Part shown: positions 27,353-35,198 of the stretch, one piece after another | Layout of the letters: every line of letters begins with the position of its first letter | Numbering within the stretch: position 1 is the first letter of the stretch | Position numbers and translations under genes: made by a program | Notes under the pieces: model-generated | Seen by the model: the letters and a program-made list of their open reading frames with translations, nothing else | Told to the model about the DNA's origin: nothing | The model's database searches: none | Source: Pseudomonadota bacterium | GTDB taxonomy: Bacteria > Pseudomonadota > Gammaproteobacteria > Xanthomonadales > Rhodanobacteraceae | Assembly (NCBI GenBank): GCA_021792975.1 | Contig: JAJYTR010000019.1 | Location: 1 to 38,180, forward strand | Reading direction: 5' to 3' | Length of the DNA stretch: 38,180 nt

Positions 27353-29310
27353 AGCACGCCGACCCCCAGCACCGCCAGCAGCAGCAGGCCGATCAGGGCC
27401 AGATACAGATTCATGTCGCCCGACTGCAGACCGGCGACGCGATCGGACAGCCACCACACCGCGCGCGTGACCGGACGGAACAGCCGCGCGGCGAACAGCG
27501 GCGCGATGCGCTGCTCGAAGCTGAGCCGGCGCAGGAAATATTCGCGCTCCACGTGTTCGTGCTCGACATCCAGGCGCGGGCGGTAGATGAAACTGTAGAA
27601 CACCTGCACCGCGTGCGAAAAGGTCAGCGCGGTGGTGGCCGCGCGCGGTGCCGGTGCGTGGCCGCCGAACCACACGGGCGCCCGGCGCACGCCATGACGG
27701 CTGCGTGCCCACAGCACCAGCGCGACCGGCAGCAGTGCCAACAGCGGCATCACGATGACCAGCAGCGTCGGCGAGATGAAGGCGAACCGGGCCGTCAGCG
27801 GCACCAGCAGCGGCCCTTCGCGCAGTTGCAGCGACGAGTGCGCGAACCATTGCCGCGACACCGGATCGAGCGCCCGCAGCCACCAGGGCATCCCCGCCGC
27901 CAGCGCCAGCGCCAGCAGGCCCAGCAGTCCCACCGCCAGCGCATGGCCCACGGGCACCGGCTTGCGGTCGGCATCCTCCTGCGCCCTGCCCTGGCAGCCC
28001 AGGCCGATCGCCTTGACGAAGGTGGCATACGCCAGAGCGGCGGTGAGCGCCAGCCCCACGCCGCCCAGTGCCAGCGTCAGCCGGCCGGCAAGATCAGGCA
28101 CCTGGAAGTTCTGGAACAGGGTCTGGAACACGTACCACTCGCTGACGAAACCGGCCTGCGGCGGCATGCCGGCCAGGCTCATGCCGGCCAACACGATGCC
28201 GATCCCGAATATCCACGGGCTGGCGCGCAGCAGGCCGGACTGCCGCAGACGGTAGTGGCCACGCGCATGCCACGCGCCATCCGCGCCCAGCAGCATCGCG
28301 CCCTTGGCCAGGCTGTGCCCGGCCAGATGCAGCAGACCCACCAGCCAGGCCAGCATGGCCAGATCGGCCAGGCCGGCGCTGCGGAACACCAGTGCCGCCC
28401 CCAGCGCCAGAGTGGCGATGCCTGCGTTCTCGGCCGAAGACAGGCCCAGCAGTTGCCGCCAGTCGTCCGCCTGCAGCGCATACAGCACGGCCAGGATGGC
28501 GCTGAGCGCAGCCACCGCCACGGTGACGATGCCCAGCAGTTCGCTGGCCGGCAGCCACAGCAGCAGACCGCGCGCCAGCGCATACCACGCGGCGTTGAGC
28601 ACGATGCCGGAGAGCAGGCTGCCGCTGGCGCCGCTGCCGCTGGCGTAGGCACCGGCGAACCACTCGTAGAACGGCAGCAGGCCCAGCTTGGCGCCGAAGC
28701 CGAGCAGCAGCAGCACGCCCAGCCCGAAGACGGCGGCACCGGCAAGATGCGCCGCGCCGGCGGCAAAGCCGTCCATGGCCATGCTGCCGCCCGGCAGGGC
28801 GAAAATCAGCCAGGCCGCCAGCAGGGCGACGGCGCCCACCTCGAGCAGGGCCAGCATGTTCAGCGTCGCCCCACCCTCGTCGTCCTGTACGCCCAGACGT
28901 TCAGCCAGCAGCATCGCCGCGCCGCCCAGGCTCATCAGTTCCCAGGCCACCAGGAACACCACCCCGCCCCGCACGCCCATCACGCCCAGCGCGCCACAGA
29001 GGGCGCCGATGGCACCCACGTACCAGACGCGCTGGCGCGCGTCGGGGCTGCCCAGCGCCAACGCCGGCGTGGCGGCGATGCTGCCGAACAAGGCCAGCCA
29101 GCAGGCGGCGCCATCCAGCTCGAAATGCGCCGCGCCGATGCCGGCGATGCGCAGCGCATGGCCGCCCAGCAGGGCGCCCGCGCTCGCGAACACCACGCCG
29201 GCGCTGCCCAGCACGGCCAACAGGCGCGTCGGCGCAGGGGTCGGCAGCAGCAGCGCGAGCAGCGCCGCCAGCAGCAAGGCCAGGATCGCCAGTGACAGCA
29301 GCTCAGCCAT
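27349..29310 (-). CDS. HyfB-like antiporter subunit of the Ehr-like complex
   Basis: This 653-residue membrane protein has about 14-16 transmembrane helices and belongs to the proton-translocating antiporter family (NuoL/M/N, HyfB, MrpA/D). The ion-path acidic and basic residues are visible: Glu in LVAWELMSLGG, Lys in GFGAKLGLLPFYEWFAGAY, and the His/Lys region LLHLAGHSLAKGAMLLG. The last third includes FSHAVQVFYSFIYRP and YFLRRLSFEQ, typical of HyfB tails, then a final helix. The start ATG overlaps the stop of the fused ferredoxin/NuoB-like gene by 8 bp. It is the last gene of the operon, whereas in E. coli hyf this subunit comes near the front. It would couple electron transfer to ion pumping. 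Confidence 0.88.
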   Translation of the reverse strand: MAELLSLAILALLLAALLALLLPTPAPTRLLAVLGSAGVVFASAGALLGGHALRIAGIGAAHFELDGAACWLALFGSIAATPALALGSPDARQRVWYVGAIGALCGALGVMGVRGGVVFLVAWELMSLGGAAMLLAERLGVQDDEGGATLNMLALLEVGAVALLAAWLIFALPGGSMAMDGFAAGAAHLAGAAVFGLGVLLLLGFGAKLGLLPFYEWFAGAYASGSGASGSLLSGIVLNAAWYALARGLLLWLPASELLGIVTVAVAALSAILAVLYALQADDWRQLLGLSSAENAGIATLALGAALVFRSAGLADLAMLAWLVGLLHLAGHSLAKGAMLLGADGAWHARGHYRLRQSGLLRASPWIFGIGIVLAGMSLAGMPPQAGFVSEWYVFQTLFQNFQVPDLAGRLTLALGGVGLALTAALAYATFVKAIGLGCQGRAQEDADRKPVPVGHALAVGLLGLLALALAAGMPWWLRALDPVSRQWFAHSSLQLREGPLLVPLTARFAFISPTLLVIVMPLLALLPVALVLWARSRHGVRRAPVWFGGHAPAPRAATTALTFSHAVQVFYSFIYRPRLDVEHEHVEREYFLRRLSFEQRIAPLFAARLFRPVTRAVWWLSDRVAGLQSGDMNLYLALIGLLLLAVLGVGVL

Positions 29311-30115
29311 CGATGCGTCCCCCATGCAGCCGCTGCCGGCTGCGCCCCAGCAGCAGCAGCAATGCGTGCATGATCGCCGCCGGTGTCGGCGGGCAGCCGG
29401 GCAGATACACATCGACCGGAATCGCCGCCGCGGCGCCGCTGCCACCGGCATAGCCCTCGCGCGCCATCGCGCCGCTGATCGCGCAGGCGCCCATGGCCAT
29501 CACCCATTTCGGCTCGGGCATGGCCTCCCAGGCCGCCTGCAGCGCCTCCTGCATGGGCGCGGTGACGGTGCCGGTGACCAGCAGCAGGTCGGCCGCGCGC
29601 GGCGAGGCGGTGAAGAAGATGCCCAGCCGGTGCAGGTTGTAGAACGGGTTGAGCAGCGCCTGCAGTTCGCTCTCGCAGCCGTTGCAGGAGCCGGCGTCGA
29701 CATGGCGGATGTGCAGGCTGCGTTTGAAACGCCGCGCCATCAGCTCCTGCACCTGCGCGGTGATGCGATGCGCGTGCGGATCGAATTGCAGGTCCTCGCG
29801 CCGGCGCACGCCCGGTGCCCGGTCATGGCCGGGCATCAGCACATCGGCCGGACAGACTTCGATGCAGCGCTGGCAGGCGATGCAACGCCCGTAATCGAGT
29901 GCGATGCGTGTACCGCCGGCCTGTCCCTCGCCCGGCTCGCTGGCGGTGAGCGCCGCGGTCGGACAGGACGCGATGCATGCGGCGCAATCGGGTGCGCAGT
30001 CGCGGGCGGCGATGCGCGGCAGGCCCAATGGCACATCGCGCACCGGCGCTTCCGCGTCGGGCCCGTCGCGGGTGGCCTTGCCGCGCGCCAAACCGAACAG
30101 TGTCCACAAGGCCAT
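29303..30115 (-). CDS. Fused 2x[4Fe-4S] ferredoxin/NuoB-like subunit (HyfH-HyfI fusion)
   Basis: This 270-residue protein joins two complex subunits that are usually separate. The N-terminal ferredoxin domain (about 30-100) has two clusters: CAPDCAACIASCP (Cys40/44/47/51, with the first spacing CxxxC in place of CxxC) and CIACQRCIEVCP. A loop leads to a NuoB/HycG-like domain (about 125-255) whose four proximal-cluster cysteines remain in SCNGCESE, MGACAISG and LPGCPPTP. It should pass electrons from a soluble donor to the site at the large subunit. No NADH- or formate-oxidising module is in the operon, so a ferredoxin-type donor is likely (inference). It ends within the start of the HyfB-like gene. 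Confidence 0.88.
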   Translation of the reverse strand: MALWTLFGLARGKATRDGPDAEAPVRDVPLGLPRIAARDCAPDCAACIASCPTAALTASEPGEGQAGGTRIALDYGRCIACQRCIEVCPADVLMPGHDRAPGVRRREDLQFDPHAHRITAQVQELMARRFKRSLHIRHVDAGSCNGCESELQALLNPFYNLHRLGIFFTASPRAADLLLVTGTVTAPMQEALQAAWEAMPEPKWVMAMGACAISGAMAREGYAGGSGAAAAIPVDVYLPGCPPTPAAIMHALLLLLGRSRQRLHGGRIDG

Positions 30116-30124
30116 GGCGCGCTC

Positions 30125-31591
30125 CTAGCGGTCGCAGCCGGCGATGGTGCTGCCGAAACTGGCTTCGTTGATGGCGTAATCCATCATGTTGCTGTCGTGC
30201 ACGGTGTAGGGAAATACCCGCCAGTTGGAGTACGAGGGCGACTTGATCTTGACCCGCGCCAGCCGTCCGGCAGGATCCATGTGCGCCACGTAGTAGACCG
30301 AACCACGCGGCGATTCCGCCCAGCCCACGCCGAGACCCCGGGCCGGAACGGGACAATCGGTGCGCACGGCGCCGGCGGGCAGATCCCGGGCCAGTGCGCG
30401 CAGCAGCCGCAGGCTCTCCAGCAGCTCGCCGCAGCGCACGCGGTAGCGCGCATACGCGTCGCCGTCGCCATGCAGGATGATTCTGGGCGGATGCGCGTCG
30501 TAGGCGGCATAGGGATGGTCGCGGCGCAGGTCGCGGTCGAGCCCGGAGGCGCGCTCCACCGGCCCGGTGGCGCCCTGGTCGAAGGCCACCTGGCGCGGCA
30601 GCGGCCCGGTGGTGTGCAGGCGGTCGAGGAAACTCGAGGTGCGCTCGAGCTGATCGAGGTAGCGCACGCTGTCCCGCTGCAGCCGCGCCAGCTCCTGCGG
30701 AACGTGCGCGGGCAGATGCAGATCGCGGCGCAGGCCGCCCGGCACCAGCACGTTCATCAGCAGGCGGTGCCCGCAGACGGCGGCGTTGATCTGTTTGGCG
30801 CGCTCCTCCAGCAGCCGGCCCTCGGCCTGGCCCACCTTGAGCGTGGTGGTGTCGGCCAGATGCCCTAGGTAATGCAGGTGGTTGTACGTGCGCTCCAGCT
30901 CGGCCAGCAGGCTGCGCCAGGCACGTGCGCGCGGCGGCGGTTCGATGCCGGCGGCATCCTCGATGGCCTGGCAGTAGGCCAGCGCATGCGCCAGCGCGCC
31001 GACGCCCGAGACGCGCTCGGCCAGGTGCACCGCCGCGTCCGCCCGCAGTCCTTCGAAACGCTTTTCCATGCCGCGGTGCTTGAGAAACAGGCGCGGCTGG
31101 TAACGCAGGATGCGCTCGCCCATGTAGAAAAAACGGAACTGCGCCGATTCGAACACGTCGGCCCGGATCGGGCCGAAGTCCAGTTCCTGGATGTCCTCGC
31201 CGGCCACATCCGGCAGCACGTGCGGCGCCGGGAAACGGCCGCAGCCATCCGCACACGACAGCGGCGCGGGCTGCCCCGCGCGGCGCTCGATCACCAGCGG
31301 ATGCGGCTCGGGGTGGTGGACCAGATCCACCCCGGACAGGTCCTGCATTTCGCGCTCGTACCAGCCCAGCAGCGGCACGTGCGCGGCCATGCTGGGCAGG
31401 CCGCCGGGCAGCGCATCCACGCACCACAGCTCCAGCGGCTTGCCCGCGCCGGGCGAGGCCAGGTAGCAGACCTGCAGAGGTCCGGGCTGCGTGTGCGCGT
31501 ACACCATCTGCATGCGGCCACCGCCGGCCAGCAGCGTCTCGATGGCGCCGGGCAACCCGGCGGCGTGCATGCGCATGACCAGCTTGTTCAT
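30125..31591 (-). CDS. HyfG/NuoCD-like large subunit lacking the NiFe-binding cysteines
   Basis: This 488-residue protein fuses a NuoC-like N-terminal part (about 1-130, with GWYEREMQDLSGVDLVHHPEPHPLV) to a NuoD/hydrogenase large-subunit part. True group 4 [NiFe] hydrogenases carry RxCGxC and a C-terminal DPCxxC. Here the first reads RVSGVG, with Ser195 and Gly198 at the ligand positions. The C-terminus reads GSTIAGC, with Thr482 and Gly485. All four nickel ligands are lost, while the surroundings (ALAYCQAIE, ELERTYNHLHYLGHLAD) stay well conserved. No maturation (hyp) genes or C-terminal protease are present. So the protein cannot hold a NiFe site, and it fits energy-converting-hydrogenase-related (Ehr) complexes. 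The start overlaps the HyfF-like stop as ATGA. Confidence 0.9.
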   Translation of the reverse strand: MNKLVMRMHAAGLPGAIETLLAGGGRMQMVYAHTQPGPLQVCYLASPGAGKPLELWCVDALPGGLPSMAAHVPLLGWYEREMQDLSGVDLVHHPEPHPLVIERRAGQPAPLSCADGCGRFPAPHVLPDVAGEDIQELDFGPIRADVFESAQFRFFYMGERILRYQPRLFLKHRGMEKRFEGLRADAAVHLAERVSGVGALAHALAYCQAIEDAAGIEPPPRARAWRSLLAELERTYNHLHYLGHLADTTTLKVGQAEGRLLEERAKQINAAVCGHRLLMNVLVPGGLRRDLHLPAHVPQELARLQRDSVRYLDQLERTSSFLDRLHTTGPLPRQVAFDQGATGPVERASGLDRDLRRDHPYAAYDAHPPRIILHGDGDAYARYRVRCGELLESLRLLRALARDLPAGAVRTDCPVPARGLGVGWAESPRGSVYYVAHMDPAGRLARVKIKSPSYSNWRVFPYTVHDSNMMDYAINEASFGSTIAGCDR

Positions 31592-33042
31592 ACCGCCGCC
31601 CCCAGCGCATGGGCGATCTGCCCGAACCAGTGCGTGAACAGCGGCGGCCACCACAGACCGAACAGCAGCAGTGCAGCGACGGCCAGCGCCAGCGGCAACC
31701 CGGACAGCACGCCTGGCAGCGGGCCGGCGGGCGCGGCCGGCGCCGGGCGCGTGAACATCGCCCGGAAGTGGTCGAGGAGGCCGGCGAAGATGACGATCAG
31801 CAGCAGCAGGAACAGCACCGCCACCCAGCGCGTGCCGGGGCGCTGCCAGCCGGCCATCAGCACGCTCAGCTCGCTGCGGAACAGACCGAACGGCGGCGCG
31901 CCGGTGATGGCGACGGCAGCGGCCAGCCACAGCCAGGCGAAGCCGGGCATGGCGGCCGGCAGATCGCCCATGCACTGCATGTCGTGGCTGCCGAAGCGGC
32001 GCACCGCACTGCCGGCGCCGATGAACAGGGCGGTCTTGTTGAGGCTGTGGTTGAGCATGTGATACAGCGCGCCGAACACGCCCAGCGCGCCGCCGAAGCC
32101 GAAGCCCAGCGCCACCACGCCCATGTGCTCGACACTGGAGTACGCCATCAGGCGCTTGACGCCGCGCTGGCGCAGGATGAACAGCGCGCCGACGACCAGC
32201 GAGGCCGCTCCCAGCGCGATCAGCACCCGGTGCGGCCATGCGCCGTGGCCCGCGGTATCCGTGGCCGCCAGGAAGCGCACGATGCCGAGCATGGCGCAAT
32301 TGAGCAGCGCGCCGGAAAGCATGGCCGAGACCGGCGCCGGCGCCTCGCTGTGCGCATCCGGCAGCCAGGTGTGCATCGGCGCCAGTCCCACCTTGACGCC
32401 GTATCCCACCAGCGACAGCAGAAAGCCCACCTGCAGCAGTACCGCCGGCATGCGCGGCGCGATGGCATCCAGCGTGCTCCAGTCCAGCGTGTAGGTCGGC
32501 CCCAGCACGAAGGTGCCGCCCCAGTACAGCAGCACCGTGCCGAGCAGGGCGATGCTGATGCCGCCGGAGACGATGATGATGTATTTCCACGCCGCCTCCA
32601 TGCTCTCGGCGCTGCGCTCGTAGCCGACCAGGAAGGTGCTGACCAGCGTGGTCAGCTCGATGCCGATCCAGTACACCCCGATCATGTTGGCCATCGGCGC
32701 AGCGAACATGGTCCAGGCGAACAGCGCGAACAGCGCATAGAAATGGGGCAGCCGCCGCGTGTCCTCGCCGTGGCGCATGCAGTCCAGCGCGAACAGCGAG
32801 GACAGCAGGTACACCGCAGCCGTGCACAGCATCACCCAGGCGCCCAGGCGGTCGAGATACAGCAGCCGGTCGAAGAACTGCCGCGGCCGACCGGCGCCGA
32901 TGAGCAACAGGATGCTCGCCGGCAGACATACCAACGCCGCCAGCAGATTGGCCCATCCCGCCAGCCGCCGCACCAGCAGCGACCACAGCACCGCCAGCAG
33001 CGGCGCGCCCAGCAGCAGCAGGATCAGCGCGTGCGTGCCCAT
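31588..33042 (-). CDS. HyfF-like antiporter subunit of the Ehr-like complex
   Basis: This 484-residue membrane protein has about 14 transmembrane helices and is the second antiporter-like subunit. The key residues are present: Glu in VYWIGIELTTLVSTF, Lys in YGVKVGLAPMHTWLPDAHSEAPAPVSAM, a Lys/His stretch in AYSSVEHMGVV and the central MLNHSLNKTALFIGAGS. This is the classic proton-channel half motif of NuoM/N and HyfF. It overlaps the large-subunit gene by 4 bp and starts 1 bp after the HyfE-like stop. Only two such subunits are present here, where E. coli hydrogenase 4 has three (HyfB, D, F). Confidence 0.92.
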   Translation of the reverse strand: MGTHALILLLLGAPLLAVLWSLLVRRLAGWANLLAALVCLPASILLLIGAGRPRQFFDRLLYLDRLGAWVMLCTAAVYLLSSLFALDCMRHGEDTRRLPHFYALFALFAWTMFAAPMANMIGVYWIGIELTTLVSTFLVGYERSAESMEAAWKYIIIVSGGISIALLGTVLLYWGGTFVLGPTYTLDWSTLDAIAPRMPAVLLQVGFLLSLVGYGVKVGLAPMHTWLPDAHSEAPAPVSAMLSGALLNCAMLGIVRFLAATDTAGHGAWPHRVLIALGAASLVVGALFILRQRGVKRLMAYSSVEHMGVVALGFGFGGALGVFGALYHMLNHSLNKTALFIGAGSAVRRFGSHDMQCMGDLPAAMPGFAWLWLAAAVAITGAPPFGLFRSELSVLMAGWQRPGTRWVAVLFLLLLIVIFAGLLDHFRAMFTRPAPAAPAGPLPGVLSGLPLALAVAALLLFGLWWPPLFTHWFGQIAHALGAAV

Positions 33043-33043
33043 C

Positions 33044-33724
33044 TCAGCCCGCCAGCTTCTGCAGCGCCTGGCTGCCGGTGGCGCCCACCGCGCTCAGCAG
33101 ATAGCGCACCAGCACCGCAAAACAGGTCACCGCCACCAGCAGGTCGAACAGCAGCACCAGTTCGATCATCAGCGGCATGCCCGGCACCAGGATCTGCGAA
33201 CCAAGGAACACGCCGTTCTCCAGCAGCAGGACGCCCAGCACCGAACTGATCGCCTCGCGCCGGATCGCCAGCATGAGAAAGCCGATCAGCTTGATCGACA
33301 GCATCACCGTCAGCGCCAGGATCACCACCCGCGTCTCGATACCCACGCCGTGACCGATGCGGTAGGCCACCACCACCGCGAAGATCACCAGCGCGGCGCC
33401 CATCACCAGCGCGGTGGAAGGCCGCACGATCTCGTGCAGCTCGCGGTTGACGTGCAGGCGGTTGAGCACCCACAGCAGCATCAGCGGCAGCACCAGGCCG
33501 CGGAACAGCGCGGTCAGCGCCGCCACGAAGTACAGCTCGGCATAGCCGCCGGCGTAGCCCACCAGCGCCGAGAGGATGGCGATCAGCCACGACTGCGCGG
33601 CGAAGGCCAACATGTAGTCCTTCAGCCAGCGCGAGCCGAGCATCACGAACGCCAGCACCAGCGCGCTGATCGCGATCAGGCTGAAGAGCGAAGCGAGTAC
33701 GGGGTCGAGATGCAAGGCCAGCAT
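33044..33724 (-). CDS. HyfE-like membrane subunit
   Basis: This 226-residue membrane protein has about seven helices. The C-terminal part is NuoK-like: VMLSIKLIGFLMLAIRREAISSVLGVLLLENGVFLGS, with the conserved Glu in LENG, corresponds to the Glu of the NuoK proton path. The N-terminal helices resemble the extra segment of HyfE. The start is the ATG ahead of LALHLDPVLASLF, 4 bp after the HyfC-like stop, and it ends 1 bp before the HyfF-like start. It has no cofactor motif. Together with the HyfC-like subunit it should form the part of the membrane arm next to the large subunit. Confidence 0.88.
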   Translation of the reverse strand: MLALHLDPVLASLFSLIAISALVLAFVMLGSRWLKDYMLAFAAQSWLIAILSALVGYAGGYAELYFVAALTALFRGLVLPLMLLWVLNRLHVNRELHEIVRPSTALVMGAALVIFAVVVAYRIGHGVGIETRVVILALTVMLSIKLIGFLMLAIRREAISSVLGVLLLENGVFLGSQILVPGMPLMIELVLLFDLLVAVTCFAVLVRYLLSAVGATGSQALQKLAG

Positions 33725-33728
33725 GACG

Positions 33729-34670
33729 TCACCGGATGTTGTTGGCGATCAGCGCCAGCACCGCGAACACGAACGCGGCGGCCAGCGGTTCCTGGTAGCG
33801 GTAGAAGCGCAGCCGCGACTGCACCGTTTCCACGCCGATCACCGCGCCGGCGATGACGACGAACTTGACGGCGATGCCGGCCAGCGTGCCGGCGACGCCG
33901 ATCGCGCTGCCCTGCGCCGACAGCCCCCAGGGCAGGATGAACACGTTGGCGAAGATGGTGTACAGGATGAACTGCTTCATCATCCCCGCCCACTTCAGCA
34001 GCGCCAGCAGCGGGCCGGAGTACTCCAGTACCCGCGCCTCCTCGATCATGTACACCTCGATGTGGGTGCTGGAGTGGATCGGCAGGCGGTCGGTTTCCAC
34101 CAGCAGCAGCACGAAGAACGCCGCCACCAGAAACAGATGTGCGGGACTCCAGTACACCTCGGGCTGCTGCACCAGTTCGTGGTTGACCACGAACGGCAGC
34201 ATGGCTCCTGCCATCAGGGTGATGCCCACGAACACCAGGATCAGGATGGGCTCGGCGAGGATGCCGATCAGCACCGTGCGGCTGCTGCCCAGGCCGCCGT
34301 AGCTGCTGCCGGAGTCCATGCCGGCGAGGTTGATGAAGAACGAGCCCAGGGTGAGGATCAGGCCGCCGCCCAGGATGTCGCCCATATCCGAGAGCGGCAG
34401 CGGATAGTTGGTGAGCACCGGGATCAGGATCGGCACCGTCGTCATCGCGGTGAACGCGACGATGGGCGCCGCGACGAAGATCCAGCTCGCGCTTTCCGGC
34501 AGCACCGTCTGCTTGCCGAACAGTTTGATCAGGTCGCGCCAGGGCTGCAGCAGACCGGGACCGGTGGCGCGCTGCACGCGCTCCTCGTAGCGCAGGATGA
34601 AACCCTGCAGCAACGGCGCCAGCAGCAGCACGGTCAGTACCTGGCCGATCTGCAGCAGCGCGTCACGCAC
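33729..34670 (-). CDS. HyfC/NuoH-like membrane anchor subunit, first gene of the Ehr-like operon
   Basis: This 313-residue, eight-helix protein connects the hydrophilic arm to the antiporter subunits. NuoH/HyfC features include GLLQPWRDLIKLFGKQTVLPESAS, AMTTVPILIPV, VETDRLPIHSSTHIEVYMIEEARVLEYSGPLLALLKWAGMMKQ (quoted in parts: the acidic loops VETDRLP and MIEEARVLEYSG are the ion-path and quinone-side loops) and a conserved Arg/Glu-rich middle. The only in-frame start is GTG at 34670, preceded by GCGGGG. The ATG at 34675 is out of frame. The leader of about 105 nt carries a fluoride aptamer and a stem that hides this ribosome-binding site. Confidence 0.9.
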   Translation of the reverse strand: MRDALLQIGQVLTVLLLAPLLQGFILRYEERVQRATGPGLLQPWRDLIKLFGKQTVLPESASWIFVAAPIVAFTAMTTVPILIPVLTNYPLPLSDMGDILGGGLILTLGSFFINLAGMDSGSSYGGLGSSRTVLIGILAEPILILVFVGITLMAGAMLPFVVNHELVQQPEVYWSPAHLFLVAAFFVLLLVETDRLPIHSSTHIEVYMIEEARVLEYSGPLLALLKWAGMMKQFILYTIFANVFILPWGLSAQGSAIGVAGTLAGIAVKFVVIAGAVIGVETVQSRLRFYRYQEPLAAAFVFAVLALIANNIR

Positions 34671-34672
34671 GG

Positions 34673-34753
34673 CATGCCCCGCGTCCGGCGCGTTCGCAGC
34701 AGACAGCCAACCGGGATTTGCGCGTCGAAGTCGACGTGTTCCTGCGAGGCATG
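34673..34753 (-). promoter_or_regulatory. Predicted ribosome-binding-site-sequestering stem in the riboswitch leader
   Basis: On the minus strand CATGCCTCGC (34744-34753) can pair over 10 bp, with one G-U, with GCGGGGCATG (34673-34682), which is the Shine-Dalgarno region of the HyfC-like gene. A GGAGT (34760-34764) could also pair with the aptamer strand ACTCC (34782-34786) and compete with the fluoride-bound pseudoknot. Together these suggest translational control. Inference from pairing only. Confidence 0.5.
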
Positions 34754-34774
34754 ACCATCACTCCAGGTGGTGGG

Positions 34775-34826
34775 TCTCGTAGGAGTCATCAGCCCGTCGG
34801 GGGCGTTCGCGGCGAACTCCATCGCC
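34775..34826 (-). promoter_or_regulatory. Fluoride riboswitch upstream of the Ehr-like operon
   Basis: Minus strand, from 34826: GGCGATGGAGTTCGCC is the P1 stem-loop (GGCG/CGCC). Loop bases GGAGT (34816-34820) pair with ACTCC (34782-34786) in TGATGACTCCTACG, the most conserved segment of the class. The GCCC...GGGC hairpin lies between. The match to the crcB-motif consensus is essentially perfect. The aptamer starts about 15 nt past the predicted transcription start and ends about 105 nt before the GTG of the HyfC-like gene. Formate-hydrogenlyase-like genes have been reported among those linked to this riboswitch class. Confidence 0.93.
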
Positions 34827-34846
34827 TGCTTGCGCGATTTGCCGCG

Positions 34847-34875
34847 ATTACATGCCGGCGCCGCCGGCTTGTCAA
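34847..34875 (-). promoter_or_regulatory. Promoter of the Ehr-like operon
   Basis: TTGACA (34870-34875, minus strand) and TGTAAT (34847-34852) with a 17-nt spacer: 11 of 12 consensus bases. Transcription would begin near 34840, just ahead of the aptamer. Confidence 0.85.
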
Positions 34876-34953
34876 TCTGCCGGAGCACGGCGGTCGCGCG
34901 CGCGGCGCCGATCCAGCGCCCGCCAGGGTCCACGGCCGCACGATCGCCGATGG

Positions 34954-34983
34954 TTGACAGGCCGGCAAAGCCCTTGGGAGTAT
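34954..34983 (+). promoter_or_regulatory. Candidate promoter of the cfa operon
   Basis: A perfect TTGACA (34954-34959) is followed by a weaker -10, GAGTAT, at 34978-34983 (18-nt spacer). It would place the transcription start near 34988-34990, at the first base of the plus-strand aptamer. Confidence 0.5.
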
Positions 34984-34987
34984 CGCC

Positions 34988-35044
34988 GCGGGGATGGCAT
35001 TCCCCCGCTGTACGAATCGCCGCATGGCTGATGATGCCTACCGA
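34988..35044 (+). promoter_or_regulatory. Fluoride riboswitch upstream of cfa
   Basis: The GCGGGG (34988-34993)/CCCCGC stem encloses ATGGCATT. GGCAT (34996-35000) pairs with ATGCC (35034-35038) in TGATGATGCCTACC, the conserved 3' element. The GCC-GCAT-GGC hairpin (35019-35028) lies between. This is the same architecture as the other two aptamers in the window, on the opposite strand from the neighbouring one and about 160 bp from it. It lies 154 nt before the cfa start. No terminator with a T-run follows, so control may be at translation. Confidence 0.92.
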
Positions 35045-35113
35045 GCATGCGTGGCGGCGCGCGCGCCTCGGCCGGGCGCGCACGACGGGCCCTGCGGGGC
35101 ATGCACGCAGCTC
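35043..35113 (+). promoter_or_regulatory. Long hairpin after the cfa aptamer, possible expression platform
   Basis: GAGCATGCGTG (35043-35053) pairs with CACGCAGCTC (35104-35113), with one bulged A, and encloses a second GCGCGCC/GGGCGCGC stem. It begins at the last bases of the aptamer. A separate GGCC-GGAA-GGCC hairpin (35181-35192) covers the cfa ribosome-binding site. How fluoride would switch these is not clear from sequence. Confidence 0.35.
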
Positions 35114-35198
35114 GCGTACGGATCGCCCTGACGCGGAGTGCAACGATGACGTGCCCAGGCAGGCGGCTTGCAACGGATCGGCCGGAAGGCCCGGCGCC

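Noticed and set aside
30125-31591. A working [NiFe] hydrogenase or formate hydrogenlyase
   Set aside because: All four nickel-ligand cysteines are replaced in the large subunit, and no maturation or formate dehydrogenase genes are present.
34767-35198. N-terminal extension of Cfa by 144 codons
   Set aside because: The region contains both riboswitches and both promoters, and the family length fits the ATG at 35199.
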